Notes: generated by a model not told the origin, from the sequence alone. A stretch of 64,000 nt of DNA from an uncultured Oscillibacter sp. (GCA_910577405.1 CAJTMG010000015.1:11829-75828), one strand, 5' to 3'. Positions 1-7,510 are shown, counted from the first letter of the stretch. Numbers and translations are program-made.

Positions 1-99
1 GGTAAGATGCTTTTCGATGGCCTGCCAATTCTGGTTGCAAAGCTCCGTCAAATCTTCAAGCGTATTGATGGTCACATATTTTCCCAACTGTTTCCTCAC
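1..99 (-). CDS. Partial unknown accessory gene, cut by left edge
   Basis: Only the first 33 codons are inside the window. The GTG start at 99 follows an AAGGAG ribosome binding site embedded in the last codons of the upstream gene, which stops one base earlier, so translation is probably coupled. The visible peptide starts VRKQLGKYVTINTLEDL and shows no recognisable motif or membrane segment. No function can be given. Confidence 0.5.
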   Translation of the reverse strand, partial: MRKQLGKYVTINTLEDLTELCNQNWQAIEKHLT

Positions 100-100
100 G

Positions 101-658
101 TCAAAAATCTCCTTCCCGAATGATTTCACTCAAATAATAGTTCATCTGATACCAGATTTCTGTTCTGCACATATCGCGGCCATTATGGACAGTAAAAAGA
201 CCGCCCTCTCCGTCTGGCTTGTACTGTCTCTTCAGAAACCGTTCCAGAATGCCGTCCACATAGTACCGGTCAAACTTCTCATCGTCCATAGAACCAAGCC
301 CCAGGCTTACCAGCATACTCCAGAACCATAGACCGGTCCGGTTGCCTGTGTCAGGGTCATCCATGATATGTTCTTCGCAGCGAATGGAAAGGGCGGTCAT
401 CATTTCAAGGACGCTGCACGGACGGTCATCCAAACAGTTTACGGTCATGGCATCGCTGTAGAAATGTGTGCGGCCAAACCGGTATCTCAGATCGATGCCG
501 TCTTCGGCCCGGTTTCCGTCCATCGGAATCGTGTATGTAAATTCCGTGTCATACAGCCTTGCAAACAGCTTACGATAAGACTTATTGGAATATCGGTCGT
601 CAACCAAGAGCTGATATATCCAATCAAAATACTGATCGATAAGCTCGTTTCTGGTCAA
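101..658 (-). CDS. Unknown 185-residue accessory protein
   Basis: I do not recognise this protein. It is predicted soluble, without signal peptide or membrane segment, and is rich in Tyr, Phe, Asp and Arg, as in FDRYYVDGILERF near residue 130. The TTG start at 658 was chosen because GGAGG lies eight bases upstream and no ATG fits the full frame. It follows the membrane-anchored gene at 675-1262 by 16 bases and precedes another gene by one base, so it belongs to the co-oriented run that extends from about 4370 to the left edge. Its role is unknown. Confidence 0.7.
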   Translation of the reverse strand: MTRNELIDQYFDWIYQLLVDDRYSNKSYRKLFARLYDTEFTYTIPMDGNRAEDGIDLRYRFGRTHFYSDAMTVNCLDDRPCSVLEMMTALSIRCEEHIMDDPDTGNRTGLWFWSMLVSLGLGSMDDEKFDRYYVDGILERFLKRQYKPDGEGGLFTVHNGRDMCRTEIWYQMNYYLSEIIREGDF

Positions 659-674
659 GTGTCAGCCCTCCCTG

Positions 675-1262
675 TCAAATATTCGGCGGGAGGGTGGACC
701 GGAATTCCGCGTAACTGCGCAGGTCCCGCAGGATTTCGTAGTCACAGCGTTTCGGGTCACTCCGGACGTAGACCGAATCCTCCTCATACTCACCAAAACG
801 TTCAAGGCCGTCACCGACGATTTCCTCCGGGTCCTCAATGATAATGCCGTTTTCATCAGACAGAACCCCATCGTCAAAATAGTACAGGCTGATTACGGTA
901 TACCCGTCCAATTCCCCAAATTCATCAGGGGAAATAACGTAAGGCGCTTCAATATAACTCTCCGGCTTTTTGTCCTGGGTCTGTGCGTACTTTGTAAAGC
1001 TTTCCCCTTCACAAGCCTTCTTTGCGTACTCCGAAATACTTTCTTTCTTGGGAACCTTCACCGTGACAGCCGGAGTCGGCGCAGGTTCAGGCGTTTCGGA
1101 CTTTTCCAAAATCCGCTTTTCCCTCCGGGCAAACGATTCCTTTACAGACTCAATTTCCCGTTCGGCAATGGCGGAATACGTTTTCCTGGCGCAGTACCAC
1201 GCCGCCGCTCCGCCAACCGCGACACCGCAAAAGAAAGCGGCCGCTGCTCCAAACTTACTCAT
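675..1262 (-). CDS. Membrane-anchored unknown protein, 195 residues
   Basis: Residues 5-24 form a Gly/Ala-rich hydrophobic segment (FGAAAAFFCGVAVGGAAAW) that should anchor the protein by its N-terminus. A charged linker follows with a Glu/Pro/Thr stretch around residue 60, then an acidic C-terminal part. This layout (short anchor, then charged soluble tail) recurs in several neighbours. The ATG at 1262 has GGAGGGAGAG just upstream and overlaps the end of the 53-residue gene at 1255-1416 by eight bases, which suggests coupled translation. No domain is recognised. Confidence 0.7.
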   Translation of the reverse strand: MSKFGAAAAFFCGVAVGGAAAWYCARKTYSAIAEREIESVKESFARREKRILEKSETPEPAPTPAVTVKVPKKESISEYAKKACEGESFTKYAQTQDKKPESYIEAPYVISPDEFGELDGYTVISLYYFDDGVLSDENGIIIEDPEEIVGDGLERFGEYEEDSVYVRSDPKRCDYEILRDLRSYAEFRSTLPPNI

Positions 1263-1416
1263 ACTCTCCCTCCTCGTCTCCGACGCTCATCACCGTAATG
1301 GCCAGGCCAGCGAAAAGCAGCGCCGCGCTGATCAGAAGCCCGCCGGTAATATGGCGTTTCCGTCTTGTATTGACAACATAGTCCATCATGGACACAAGAT
1401 TTGCAAATCCGTCCAT
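1255..1416 (-). CDS. Small membrane protein, 53 residues
   Basis: This short gene encodes a soluble N-terminus, a basic turn (NTRRKRH) and one hydrophobic segment (LLISAALLFAGLAITVM), then an acidic tail. The ATG at 1416 has GGAGG eight bases upstream; longer in-frame starts lack such a site. It begins two bases after the 33-residue gene upstream and overlaps the next gene by eight bases, so these small membrane genes look co-translated. Function is unknown. Confidence 0.65.
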   Translation of the reverse strand: MDGFANLVSMMDYVVNTRRKRHITGGLLISAALLFAGLAITVMSVGDEEGEYE

Positions 1417-1418
1417 GC

Positions 1419-1520
1419 TCACTGCCTCCCGGTAGAAAGAATGGTCATCCCGCTCACCAGGCACAAGCCCGAGATGGTTGCCAGCGTATAGGACAGCAAA
1501 GCCCTGAAATACTTTTTCAT
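1419..1520 (-). CDS. Very small membrane protein, 33 residues
   Basis: A 33-codon gene starts with MKKYFRALLSYTLAT and consists almost entirely of one hydrophobic helix ending in a short Arg/Gln tail. It has a textbook ribosome binding site (ACAGGAGGAATTCAAC then ATG), and its stop lies two bases before the next start. The good start signal and tight spacing are the case for a real gene; size and hydrophobicity would fit many small membrane peptides, so no function is proposed. Confidence 0.55.
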   Translation of the reverse strand: MKKYFRALLSYTLATISGLCLVSGMTILSTGRQ

Positions 1521-1535
1521 GTTGAATTCCTCCTG

Positions 1536-1560
1536 TCAGAATATAATTACAGATTCATAA
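1536..1560 (-). promoter_or_regulatory. AT-rich promoter-like block before the 33-residue gene
   Basis: On the minus strand CTGTAATTATATTCTGACAGGAGG runs directly into the ribosome binding site in two parts, TAATTATATTCT and ACAGGAGG. Similar ATTATATTCT-type blocks precede the genes starting at 4757 and 5597. It may be a -10-like element of a second promoter class, but no -35 match is evident. Confidence 0.25.
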
Positions 1561-1582
1561 GCGCTCAGAATGAGACAGCCCG

Positions 1583-2152
1583 TCAGTCATAGCTTGAAAA
1601 ATAATGCGCCCCGACCTGAAACATCGGGACGCCATAGCTGCTGTATCGCTTAGTGCGAAAGAAAATCACATCGTAGTTTGTCCGATGTTTCAGTTCCTCC
1701 CGCACAAGCCGGACAAGCTCTTCTTTGACCCAGCATTGATCGATACGGGGCGATTTCATGCCGGAATACTGGTAAGGCTGCCACACGACTTCATAGATCG
1801 TATCCGGAAACCACGGACTGTCCATTCGATTCAGGACGGAGTCAATGACCAGCCTTTTCCCCTCTTCAGGCTCCCCCTCGGCTTCTGCCATTGTCAGCAA
1901 GGCAAGCAGCATCACGTCTTCCTCGGAAGCAGAAAGCTCTTCCGGTTCAAACGTTACGGGCTGCACCTGCGCCGCAATCTCCTGTGCATCCAGTACAGGT
2001 GCGGAAAGAAGAATATAATTCTCCGAAGAGTTGACGTTACCGGAAAACTCCTTCTCTTTTTCAAGGAATCCATCGTGACCGGCCTGAAAGGACCCCAGTA
2101 CCAGAGTAAGAAGCATTGCCATCGAAGACAACGAAACAATCAGTCTTTTCAT
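1583..2152 (-). CDS. SleB-like cell wall hydrolase
   Basis: The 189-residue protein has an N-terminal hydrophobic export signal (MKRLIVSLSSMAMLLTLVLG), a linker of about 60 residues, then a Hydrolase_2 / SleB-type domain. The domain's usual start is seen as LLALLTMAEAEGEPEEGKRL followed by VIDSVLNRM, and the family's aromatic block WQPYQYSG follows. SleB-family enzymes cleave peptidoglycan, classically as lytic transglycosylases of spore cortex. Here it sits among accessory genes, so a wall-opening role in entry or release of a mobile element is plausible inference. The start at 2152 has GAGGGCGGC upstream; an earlier start at 2212 would overlap the neighbour and hide the signal sequence. Confidence 0.75.
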   Translation of the reverse strand: MKRLIVSLSSMAMLLTLVLGSFQAGHDGFLEKEKEFSGNVNSSENYILLSAPVLDAQEIAAQVQPVTFEPEELSASEEDVMLLALLTMAEAEGEPEEGKRLVIDSVLNRMDSPWFPDTIYEVVWQPYQYSGMKSPRIDQCWVKEELVRLVREELKHRTNYDVIFFRTKRYSSYGVPMFQVGAHYFSSYD

Positions 2153-2162
2153 AACGCCGCCC

Positions 2163-3128
2163 TCACAAAGTCTGATGGGTGGCCAGAGCGTCCGTAATAT
2201 CGCCAACCACATTGAAATCGAGGATAAAGGACCGTTCGTAACCGTTCACAAAGTCCACAGCTTTTTCTCGGCGCACCTCAAACATACCGAAATCCACGAA
2301 ATTGTCCCCCATGGGATTGTTCGGGTCATAAATCCATCCAACAACCGCGCCGGCTTTGGTAAGAGGATAACCCAGCATCTCATAGACCTCGTTAAGGAAC
2401 AGGTGCCCGCGAGATTTCAGACGGTCGTTCGCCTGCGCCTGACGTGCCAGCAAATAGAATTTATTCTGTTCGGGGTCTTTCATCCAAGCCCGATGGCCTT
2501 CGTCAAATATCCGGGCGTAAGGACTGTACTGAGACGGGTCCCATCCCGCGCCTGCAACGTCCACGGTCTTCTTGACTGTTGTTTCCTTGCCCTTTTCGTC
2601 AACGACCGTCTCCTCGACTTCTTTGGCCTTGATGTTATACCGCAGCTCTTTTTCAACCTGTTTTCCGAAACGCTCAACGACACGGCCGCGGTAGTCCCTG
2701 AAAGATTTGTCCAAAGCCGTGTAAGCCGCCGCAATCGCCGCGTTGCGCTTCTTCAGGATATTATGACTTGCCAAAATGCAGGTAACAGACGCCGCGCCGA
2801 CAACAACAGCGGGAGCGTACAGCCTGGCATACTTGATGCCGGTTTGCAGATACGTAATGGCGAGATCTTTCACCGCGTCTTCCTTGGAGTAGTCCTCCCC
2901 TGCCTTGGTGACGCCACTGGTCTCGGCCTCATGGATCGTATCAAGGGCATCATGCGTTTCCTCGGCAATCCTGCCGGCTTTGGTAGTCGCTTTGCAGGCC
3001 ATGACCGTGCTGACGATGACGCCCGCAATCCCAGCGGCAACAAGGAGTTCAGGACTCTTCTTCTTCATCTGAAAGCTGATCTTATTGAAGGTCAGGCTCA
3101 AAGACTTTGCAATTTTGCTCTTTTTCAT
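2163..3128 (-). CDS. DUF6353-like membrane protein, paralogue 1
   Basis: This 321-residue protein has two hydrophobic segments, near residues 27-45 (SPELLVAAGIAGVIVSTVMA) and 100-125 (APAVVVGAASVTCILAS). A conserved basic/Ala stretch follows (LKKRNAAIAAAYTAL), then a long charged C-terminus. Two further genes here (4833-5597 and 6197-7003) share the same order of elements, including a downstream LNE-Y block and a GW-containing segment. The pattern matches what I recall of DUF6353, a family of phage-associated proteins of unknown role. The start at 3128 overlaps the previous stop as ATGA, indicating coupling. Confidence 0.7.
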   Translation of the reverse strand: MKKSKIAKSLSLTFNKISFQMKKKSPELLVAAGIAGVIVSTVMACKATTKAGRIAEETHDALDTIHEAETSGVTKAGEDYSKEDAVKDLAITYLQTGIKYARLYAPAVVVGAASVTCILASHNILKKRNAAIAAAYTALDKSFRDYRGRVVERFGKQVEKELRYNIKAKEVEETVVDEKGKETTVKKTVDVAGAGWDPSQYSPYARIFDEGHRAWMKDPEQNKFYLLARQAQANDRLKSRGHLFLNEVYEMLGYPLTKAGAVVGWIYDPNNPMGDNFVDFGMFEVRREKAVDFVNGYERSFILDFNVVGDITDALATHQTL

Positions 3129-3655
3129 AATTGAATATCCTCCTTTGCAAATGATCTTGCAATCGATTTATAGATTCTTCCAATATTCTGGAGATTTTTA
3201 TTGAATTCTTCCAGCATATCGTCCAGCTTGCCGTCAAACTTTTCAGCAATCTGCTCTTTTGCCTTCTCCAAGACGTCCTTTTTAAGACGGGTCTCATCGA
3301 TTTTGGCAACGTTCCTGGCGATTTCCGAAGTAACACCATCGGAAATACAGTCATACCGGGCCTTCACAGCCATAGCAACCTTTTCTGAAATCTCCCGCTT
3401 CGTTTCGTCCAGGACCGCGCTTACAGCCTGCTTTACAGCGTAACCGGCCTCCCGGTCTGCGGCTTTACGCACAGCCTGGTCGATCAGCTTTGCCGGAATT
3501 TCAATTTCAGTGTCGTTTTCGATCTGGTCGATAGCAGTGTCAAGCTTCTCACATACAGCCTTCATCCGGGAGCGAATCCCAAAAGCATAGCCAAGCCCGA
3601 GAAGACTCAAGGCACAGCCTCCGACGCCAATTATGGATTCAAGGCTAATTTTCAT
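3125..3655 (-). CDS. Membrane-anchored coiled-coil protein
   Basis: The 176-residue protein has one N-terminal hydrophobic segment (SIIGVGGCALSLLGLGYAFG). A long, almost uninterrupted charged helix with heptad character follows (KLDTAIDQIENDTEIEIPAK, later VLEKAKEQIAEKFDGKLDDM), suggesting a membrane-tethered coiled coil. The ATG at 3655 has GGAGG in place within the end of the upstream 38-codon gene. Its stop overlaps the next start by four bases. No enzymatic motif is seen; a structural or scaffold role is only a guess. Confidence 0.7.
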   Translation of the reverse strand: MKISLESIIGVGGCALSLLGLGYAFGIRSRMKAVCEKLDTAIDQIENDTEIEIPAKLIDQAVRKAADREAGYAVKQAVSAVLDETKREISEKVAMAVKARYDCISDGVTSEIARNVAKIDETRLKKDVLEKAKEQIAEKFDGKLDDMLEEFNKNLQNIGRIYKSIARSFAKEDIQL

Positions 3656-3761
3656 TTTCCGCCTCCAGCATATATTCGCGATACTCGGCCTCGGTCGGAA
3701 ACTGCATCCACTTCCCCTCGACCAGACCAACATATCCGAACGAAGTCAAATATCCGTACAT
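3645..3761 (-). CDS. Small conserved-looking accessory protein, 38 residues
   Basis: The gene encodes MYGYLTSFGYVGLVEGKWM and then an acidic tail with TEAEYREYMLEAEN. It has an excellent ribosome binding site (GAGGAGGTTCT then ATG) and ends inside the next gene, supplying that gene's ribosome binding site. Short proteins beginning like this are, as I recall, common in phage and mobile-element gene strings of gut Clostridia. Function unknown. Confidence 0.6.
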   Translation of the reverse strand: MYGYLTSFGYVGLVEGKWMQFPTEAEYREYMLEAENEN

Positions 3762-3770
3762 AGAACCTCC

Positions 3771-4370
3771 TCAGTCAATCTGAAGTGCTTTCGGAAGCTG
3801 CAAGATGTACCCGTCATGGATACGGACGATCTTTGCTGTCCTGATATCACTCCATCCATACCGGTTGGCCGTGTAATTACGGCAGGTTACACCGGCAAGG
3901 TCATAGAGGTCCGCGACAGAAACGATTCCGTAAGTTGCAATGACCGATTCGAGCTGATCGAGCACCAAGTCCGCGTCCCCTCTGGTCTCGAAAATGATGT
4001 CGTCGTATTCAAAACCGATTCCGCCTCTCGGCCTTCCATAATCACGCCGGTCATTGTAGCATTTCTGATACGAAATCCTGGAGTGTCCATCTTTTCTCCG
4101 GCCCGCCATGCCCGCTTCCCCAAAGAGCATAATACTGACCGCGTCGGCAATCGCGTTCTTGATGCCGGGAACGATCACATCCATCAAAATATAATTCTTC
4201 ACCAGACCGGTATCTTCCGGAGCAAAGATGTTGAAGAATTTCTTCGTTTCGCTCTTTTTACGGGTCTTTGCGGCCCCTGCGACTACCTTTTCCAGCTTCT
4301 TACCGGACCCACCGGCAGGCGCGGGCAATTTTTCTCTCGCGCTGTGGGAGTTATCGGGATATTCAGCCAT
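3771..4370 (-). CDS. Unknown accessory protein, 199 residues
   Basis: The N-terminal 50 residues are basic and low in complexity (KKLEKVVAGAAKTRKKSETK). A more ordered domain follows with KNYILMDVIVPGIKNAI, a Tyr/Arg/Gly-rich section around YNDRRDYGRPRGG, and a C-terminal segment ending in GYILQLPKALQID. The segment TRYGWSDI-like motif near the end (ANRYGWSDI) is typical of a small set of mobile-element proteins I have seen without function. The ATG at 4370 has GGAGGAGA upstream. It is first in the run that continues to the left edge, after the strong hairpin at 4412-4450. Confidence 0.65.
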   Translation of the reverse strand: MAEYPDNSHSAREKLPAPAGGSGKKLEKVVAGAAKTRKKSETKKFFNIFAPEDTGLVKNYILMDVIVPGIKNAIADAVSIMLFGEAGMAGRRKDGHSRISYQKCYNDRRDYGRPRGGIGFEYDDIIFETRGDADLVLDQLESVIATYGIVSVADLYDLAGVTCRNYTANRYGWSDIRTAKIVRIHDGYILQLPKALQID

Positions 4371-4411
4371 TCTGTCTCCTCCTTGTTGAAAATCAGGCAG
4401 TCCGCTCAAAA

Positions 4412-4450
4412 TGAAAAAGGGGAAAGCACCTGCAACAGGCACTCTCCCCT
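4412..4450 (-). terminator. Hairpin terminator after the gene at 4470
   Basis: On the minus strand AGGGGAGAG pairs with CTTTCCCCT around a GTGCCTG/CAGGTGC inner stem, followed by TTTTTCATTTT. It lies just after the stop of the acidic membrane protein gene and before the next start. Confidence 0.7.
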
Positions 4451-4469
4451 GGCGAACCCCTTGAATGTT

Positions 4470-4757
4470 TTATTCCTCGGAGCTTTCCTCTTCAGAATCC
4501 GTCTGATCGTCCTTAACGTCGCCGAACTCAACGTCAATCACATTGTCCGTCGGGCTGGCCGCAGCTTTCTTCTCCCGACGCTTCTCGTTGATGAAACGCA
4601 GCAGTTTCTTGCCTCCGTCAATCACGGCGTAAGCCAGAAAACCGCCAACGATTCCCACAACCAGCGCGCCCGCGTTTCCGCTTCCGGCAGCCTCTTCGGT
4701 TTCAGTGACTTCCTCAAAGTCCTCGTTTTCAGTCGCGTTCATGTTCTTCTCTTCCAT
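4470..4757 (-). CDS. Acidic membrane protein, 95 residues
   Basis: The 95-residue product has an acidic N-terminus (MEEKNMNATENEDFEEV), one central hydrophobic segment (GALVVGIVGGFLAYAVIDGG), a basic stretch (RREKKAA) and an acidic tail rich in Asp and Glu. The ATG at 4757 is favoured over the one at 4775 because GAAAGGAG lies just upstream of it. It is preceded by copy a of the 26-bp motif plus an AT-rich block and followed by a strong hairpin, so it may be a single-gene unit. Confidence 0.65.
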   Translation of the reverse strand: MEEKNMNATENEDFEEVTETEEAAGSGNAGALVVGIVGGFLAYAVIDGGKKLLRFINEKRREKKAAASPTDNVIDVEFGDVKDDQTDSEEESSEE

Positions 4758-4803
4758 TGTGAATACTCCTTTCAAAAATATAATAATTTCAGGGATGGTT
4801 CTC

Positions 4804-4829
4804 CCATAAAAGAAGATGTAATTTCTGCG
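4804..4829 (-). promoter_or_regulatory. 26-bp motif, copy a
   Basis: In plus orientation this copy has CCATAA at its left end, TG at positions 14-15 and TGCG at its right end. It lies 46 bases upstream of the start at 4757 and 4 bases downstream of the end of the DUF6353-like gene at 4833. Confidence 0.7.
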
Positions 4830-4832
4830 GAT

Positions 4833-5597
4833 TCAGATATAGTCAAAATACTGCGGCGGATTGGCATGTCCGAGTACGATACAGGGAACTCCGTTTACGT
4901 CCAAATGCGAGCTGAAGCTGAGTTCGATATACCCCCTGGCGATATCCCATCCGAGCCTTTCTCCAAGCTGGCATTCATCAAGCCCGATTTCAGTGTAAAA
5001 CTCGTTGAGCGTAATCGTCATTTCACTGCACATTCGCTTGTTCAGCGTGTTTTCCGCTTTCCGGAGCGTTTCCATATCCGACTTAAAATAACGGTCCGTC
5101 AAGGGGTCGTAGCACGGCGTTTCACCTCTGCCGGTAAATATAATCTGCCGCGTTTCGACATGGGCTTTCTCCAACTGTTCCGCAGCCACCGCGTCCCGGA
5201 TCGCCTGCTCTTTTTTCTCACCGACCACTTCAAGCGCCTTTTTCTTGTAGGCATTCAAGTCCGTCATGGAAATAGCGTAAGCAGTGGCAAGGGCCGCGTT
5301 ACGCCGGGCGTTAATTGCGCTTGCACCGATCACACAGCTAATAGCGCATACACCGGTCACTGCGGCAGGGACGTAGCATTTCCAGGTAGTTTTGACGATT
5401 TCCGCCGTGGAGAGCCGCTTTCCATCCTGAATCTCTTTCTCATCCACAAGCTGAATCGCTTTAGGCGTAGCCTTTACCGCCGTTACCGTCGCGGCAATCA
5501 TACCGGCGATTCCGATTCCCGTCATGAGTTCAGGGCTATGCTTCTTCAGTGCTTTCGCAACGCTGCCCAAAACCTTAGCAATCGTTTTCTTATCCAC
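4833..5597 (-). CDS. DUF6353-like membrane protein, paralogue 2
   Basis: This 254-residue relative of the proteins at 2163 and 6197 has hydrophobic segments near residues 18-40 (HSPELMTGIGIAGMIAATV) and 75-97 (YVPAAVTGVCAISCVIGAS), then NARRNAALATAYAI and a charged region. The C-terminal part contains LNEFYTEIGL and GWDIARGYIELSFSS. The GTG start at 5597 follows AGGAAGGTG. The shared N-terminal half and divergent C-terminus suggest a common membrane module with variable outer or cytoplasmic parts. Function is unknown. Confidence 0.7.
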   Translation of the reverse strand: MDKKTIAKVLGSVAKALKKHSPELMTGIGIAGMIAATVTAVKATPKAIQLVDEKEIQDGKRLSTAEIVKTTWKCYVPAAVTGVCAISCVIGASAINARRNAALATAYAISMTDLNAYKKKALEVVGEKKEQAIRDAVAAEQLEKAHVETRQIIFTGRGETPCYDPLTDRYFKSDMETLRKAENTLNKRMCSEMTITLNEFYTEIGLDECQLGERLGWDIARGYIELSFSSHLDVNGVPCIVLGHANPPQYFDYI

Positions 5598-5607
5598 GTT
5601 TTTTCAC

Positions 5608-5632
5608 CTTCCTGTAGAATATAATGATTACT
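5608..5632 (-). promoter_or_regulatory. AT-rich promoter-like block before the gene at 5597
   Basis: On the minus strand AATCATTATATTCTACAGG directly precedes the ribosome binding site of the DUF6353-like gene. It resembles the blocks at 1536 and 4775, and could be a -10-like element with no clear -35. Confidence 0.25.
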
Positions 5633-5930
5633 TTTCGAGTTCCTTGACCGTCTTCAGGAGTTTCCATGCAGTTTCGGCAGCAACGGAAAATATCCGATTC
5701 TGGTCGTCTGTAACAGCCGTTGATTTGTAAAATTCCATTCGCAGCGCAAATTCTTCGATCGTCTCAGAAGCAGGAATCCACGGACGATCAAAAACCCGGT
5801 TCAATACTTCCTCAAGTGCGCATCTGGAGAACGCAATTTCTTCAGTGTCACGCCGGTTCCAATATGTACACGGAACGCCTTCATAAGAAGCCAGCCGCTT
5901 CAGCAAAGCTATCGACACCCGGTCATTCAT
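5628..5930 (-). CDS. Unknown accessory protein, 100 residues
   Basis: The product is soluble, mildly acidic and helical by composition (LLKRLASYEGV, ALEEVLNRVFDRPWIPASET, ending KLLKTVKELEK). I do not recognise it. The ATG at 5930 follows GGAGCGGCGT. It lies between a 57-residue membrane protein gene and the second DUF6353-like gene, all on the minus strand. Confidence 0.6.
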   Translation of the reverse strand: MNDRVSIALLKRLASYEGVPCTYWNRRDTEEIAFSRCALEEVLNRVFDRPWIPASETIEEFALRMEFYKSTAVTDDQNRIFSVAAETAWKLLKTVKELEK

Positions 5931-5953
5931 ACGCCGCTCCTTTCCGTCTCCGG

Positions 5954-5984
5954 CAAAAGCGAAGAGCCCCTGTCAGAGCTCCTC
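5954..5984 (-). terminator. Hairpin overlapping the end of the 57-residue gene
   Basis: On the minus strand GAGGAGCTC and GGGCTCTTC can pair around TGACAG, followed by GCTTTT. The stop codon of the upstream gene lies in the loop side. The stem is imperfect, so this is a weak terminator call. Confidence 0.45.
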
Positions 5985-6146
5985 GACTTCTTCTTTGTTT
6001 TCACGGGCGGCAAACGCTTCATTGACTTTCTCCTCAATGATTTCGTCCTGTTCTCTGTCGTTTGCCCAGCCGGACAGTACCGTTCCTATCCCGCAAAGGG
6101 CAACTCCGACCATAGACATCAGCTTAAATATCATTCTTTTTTTCAT
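5973..6146 (-). CDS. Small membrane protein, 57 residues
   Basis: The 57-residue product has a basic start (MKKRMIFK), one hydrophobic segment (LMSMVGVALCGIGTVLSGWA) and an acidic helical tail (EQDEIIEEKVNEAFAARENK). AAAGGAGGTG lies upstream of the ATG at 6146, immediately after copy b of the 26-bp motif. It therefore looks like the first gene of its own transcription unit. Confidence 0.65.
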   Translation of the reverse strand: MKKRMIFKLMSMVGVALCGIGTVLSGWANDREQDEIIEEKVNEAFAARENKEEVEEL

Positions 6147-6163
6147 GAAGCCACACCTCCTTT

Positions 6164-6189
6164 CCGTAATAGAGTCTGCCTTTTTTGCG
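6164..6189 (-). promoter_or_regulatory. 26-bp motif, copy b
   Basis: This copy differs from the others by G at position 3 (CCGTAA) and by a T-rich right half, but keeps TG at 14-15 and GCG at the end. It ends 17 bases before the start at 6146, so the AAAGGAGG ribosome binding site is directly attached to it. Confidence 0.7.
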
Positions 6190-6196
6190 GAGAGAT

Positions 6197-7003
6197 TCAG
6201 ACGATGTATTCATCCGCAGTTCCAGGCGTATAAACCATGTCAATGATGTAGCACTCAAGCCCGTCGTCCTGTACGACTTTGGAATGATCGAAATCGATCC
6301 AGTACATCTCGTCGTTGACCATCCAGCCAATGGTATCGCCTTCTTCAATACCCTCAATTCCAAGCAGCTCGTAGAAATGATTGAGAGCGATTTCACCGCC
6401 GCTAAGGGCAAAGTTTCTATTCAAATGATACTCCGCTTGCAGGACTTTGCTGATGGTTGAAGTGAAGTATCGTCCTGAAAAGGAATCATAAAAGAGCCGT
6501 TCTTCCTCGCCGGCGTCATCAAATGTAAGGGACGAATTCCCCATGAACCCTTGCGCGTAGATAACATGGTCTTTATCGACTTTCTCAACGGCCAGCGATT
6601 CCATGATTTTCTTATGTGTGTCCTCACCGTGGAGCTCTTTGACTTTGCGCTTATAGTCGTTGTATTTCTGACTGACCAATGCGTATGCGCTTACGAGAGA
6701 TGCCTGCTGTCTGCGATTGAGGGTATTCGCCCCAAAGATGCAGGCGATTGTAGCTGCTCCGGTAACAACCACAGGAATATAACATTTCCAGCAGGCTTTT
6801 ACTGCCTCCATTCTGGTGGCCGCGTAAGGATCGCTGTCATGTTTTTTCCGGCTATCTTCTTTTACCAGTTCCAGAGCTTTCGGCGTGGCTTTAACGGCCA
6901 TTACAGCGGTTGCCACAACGCCAACAGCTCCGATGCAGGATAAGATTGTCGGCGACGCCTTTTTCATAGTTCGCCCGATTTTCTGGATGAGCGTAGGTTT
7001 CAT
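6197..7003 (-). CDS. DUF6353-like membrane protein, paralogue 3
   Basis: This 268-residue protein repeats the scheme of the two paralogues. It has a segment near residues 18-36 (SPTILSCIGAVGVVATAVMA), ATPKALELVKED, a second segment near 74-92 (YIPVVVTGAATIACIFGAN), a basic/Ala stretch (NRRQQASLVSAYAL), then LNHFYELLGI and IGWMVNDEMYWIDFDHS near the C-terminus. The start at 7003 follows GGAGGATATCTGA. The three genes are not adjacent, so they probably arose by duplication followed by insertion of other small genes. Confidence 0.7.
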   Translation of the reverse strand: MKPTLIQKIGRTMKKASPTILSCIGAVGVVATAVMAVKATPKALELVKEDSRKKHDSDPYAATRMEAVKACWKCYIPVVVTGAATIACIFGANTLNRRQQASLVSAYALVSQKYNDYKRKVKELHGEDTHKKIMESLAVEKVDKDHVIYAQGFMGNSSLTFDDAGEEERLFYDSFSGRYFTSTISKVLQAEYHLNRNFALSGGEIALNHFYELLGIEGIEEGDTIGWMVNDEMYWIDFDHSKVVQDDGLECYIIDMVYTPGTADEYIV

Positions 7004-7037
7004 TCAGATATCCTCCTTATCGTTTTTTGAAATAAAA

Positions 7038-7078
7038 ATATCCCGATCTCGGTCTTCTTCAGACAAAAATCGGGATAT
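7038..7078 (-). terminator. Hairpin terminator with perfect 10-bp stem
   Basis: ATATCCCGAT and ATCGGGATAT form a perfect 10-bp inverted repeat around a 21-base loop. On the minus strand the stem is followed by TTTTTATTTC. It separates the gene ending at 7103 from the DUF6353-like gene starting at 7003. Confidence 0.75.
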
Positions 7079-7102
7079 AACAATCAGGATACTGCAATGC
7101 GT

Positions 7103-7354
7103 CTATGCAAAATCGATATCGATTGCCCCTTCAATCAACAGTTCTGCTACAGATTTTCCGTCATAGAACTTATCGCTGACAACATCGTCAAACTCGACCG
7201 GGCCGTAGTCTTTTACCTTATCGCCATACCAAGCACTAAAATAAAAGATGCCGTCCTCAGCAGTAAATTCGACCCCCGCATGAATCTCTTTGTAGTCAAA
7301 ATAGAAGTCGTTACCTTCCTGGACTACCGCCTGCCTCAATTCTTCAATCGTCAT
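7103..7354 (-). CDS. Unknown acidic protein, 83 residues
   Basis: The product is small, acidic and aromatic (NDFYFDYKEIHAGVEF, FYFSAWYGDKVKDY), ending in VAELLIEGAIDIDFA, and resembles small immunity- or inhibitor-like folds only in composition. The ATG at 7354 begins MTIEELRQ; the GGAG upstream is rather distant, and a start at 7399 is possible. A sigma70-like promoter lies upstream rather than the 26-bp motif. Function unknown. Confidence 0.55.
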   Translation of the reverse strand: MTIEELRQAVVQEGNDFYFDYKEIHAGVEFTAEDGIFYFSAWYGDKVKDYGPVEFDDVVSDKFYDGKSVAELLIEGAIDIDFA

Positions 7355-7413
7355 AATATATCTTTGTTCTCCTTCCTTTCGCGTGAAATTATGGGACACG
7401 ATTAACCATCCTC

Positions 7414-7441
7414 ATTCTACACTTTTTCCCAGTAATGTCAA
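7414..7441 (-). promoter_or_regulatory. Sigma70-like promoter for the gene at 7354
   Basis: On the minus strand TTGACA (7441-7436) and TAGAAT (7419-7414) are separated by 16 bases. This is one of the few ordinary promoters in the left accessory region. Confidence 0.6.
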
Positions 7442-7461
7442 CAGAAGCACTCCTCAAATTA

Positions 7462-7486
7462 AAACATCAAGACTGACATGATGTTT
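7462..7486 (-). terminator. Hairpin downstream of tRNA-like RNA 1
   Basis: AAACATCA and TGATGTTT form a perfect 8-bp inverted repeat around nine bases, followed on the minus strand by TTAATTT. It could end the tRNA-like transcript or act as an operator for the promoter at 7414-7441. Confidence 0.5.
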
Positions 7487-7510
7487 GTTTGACATTGCCT
7501 CAAAAAAATA

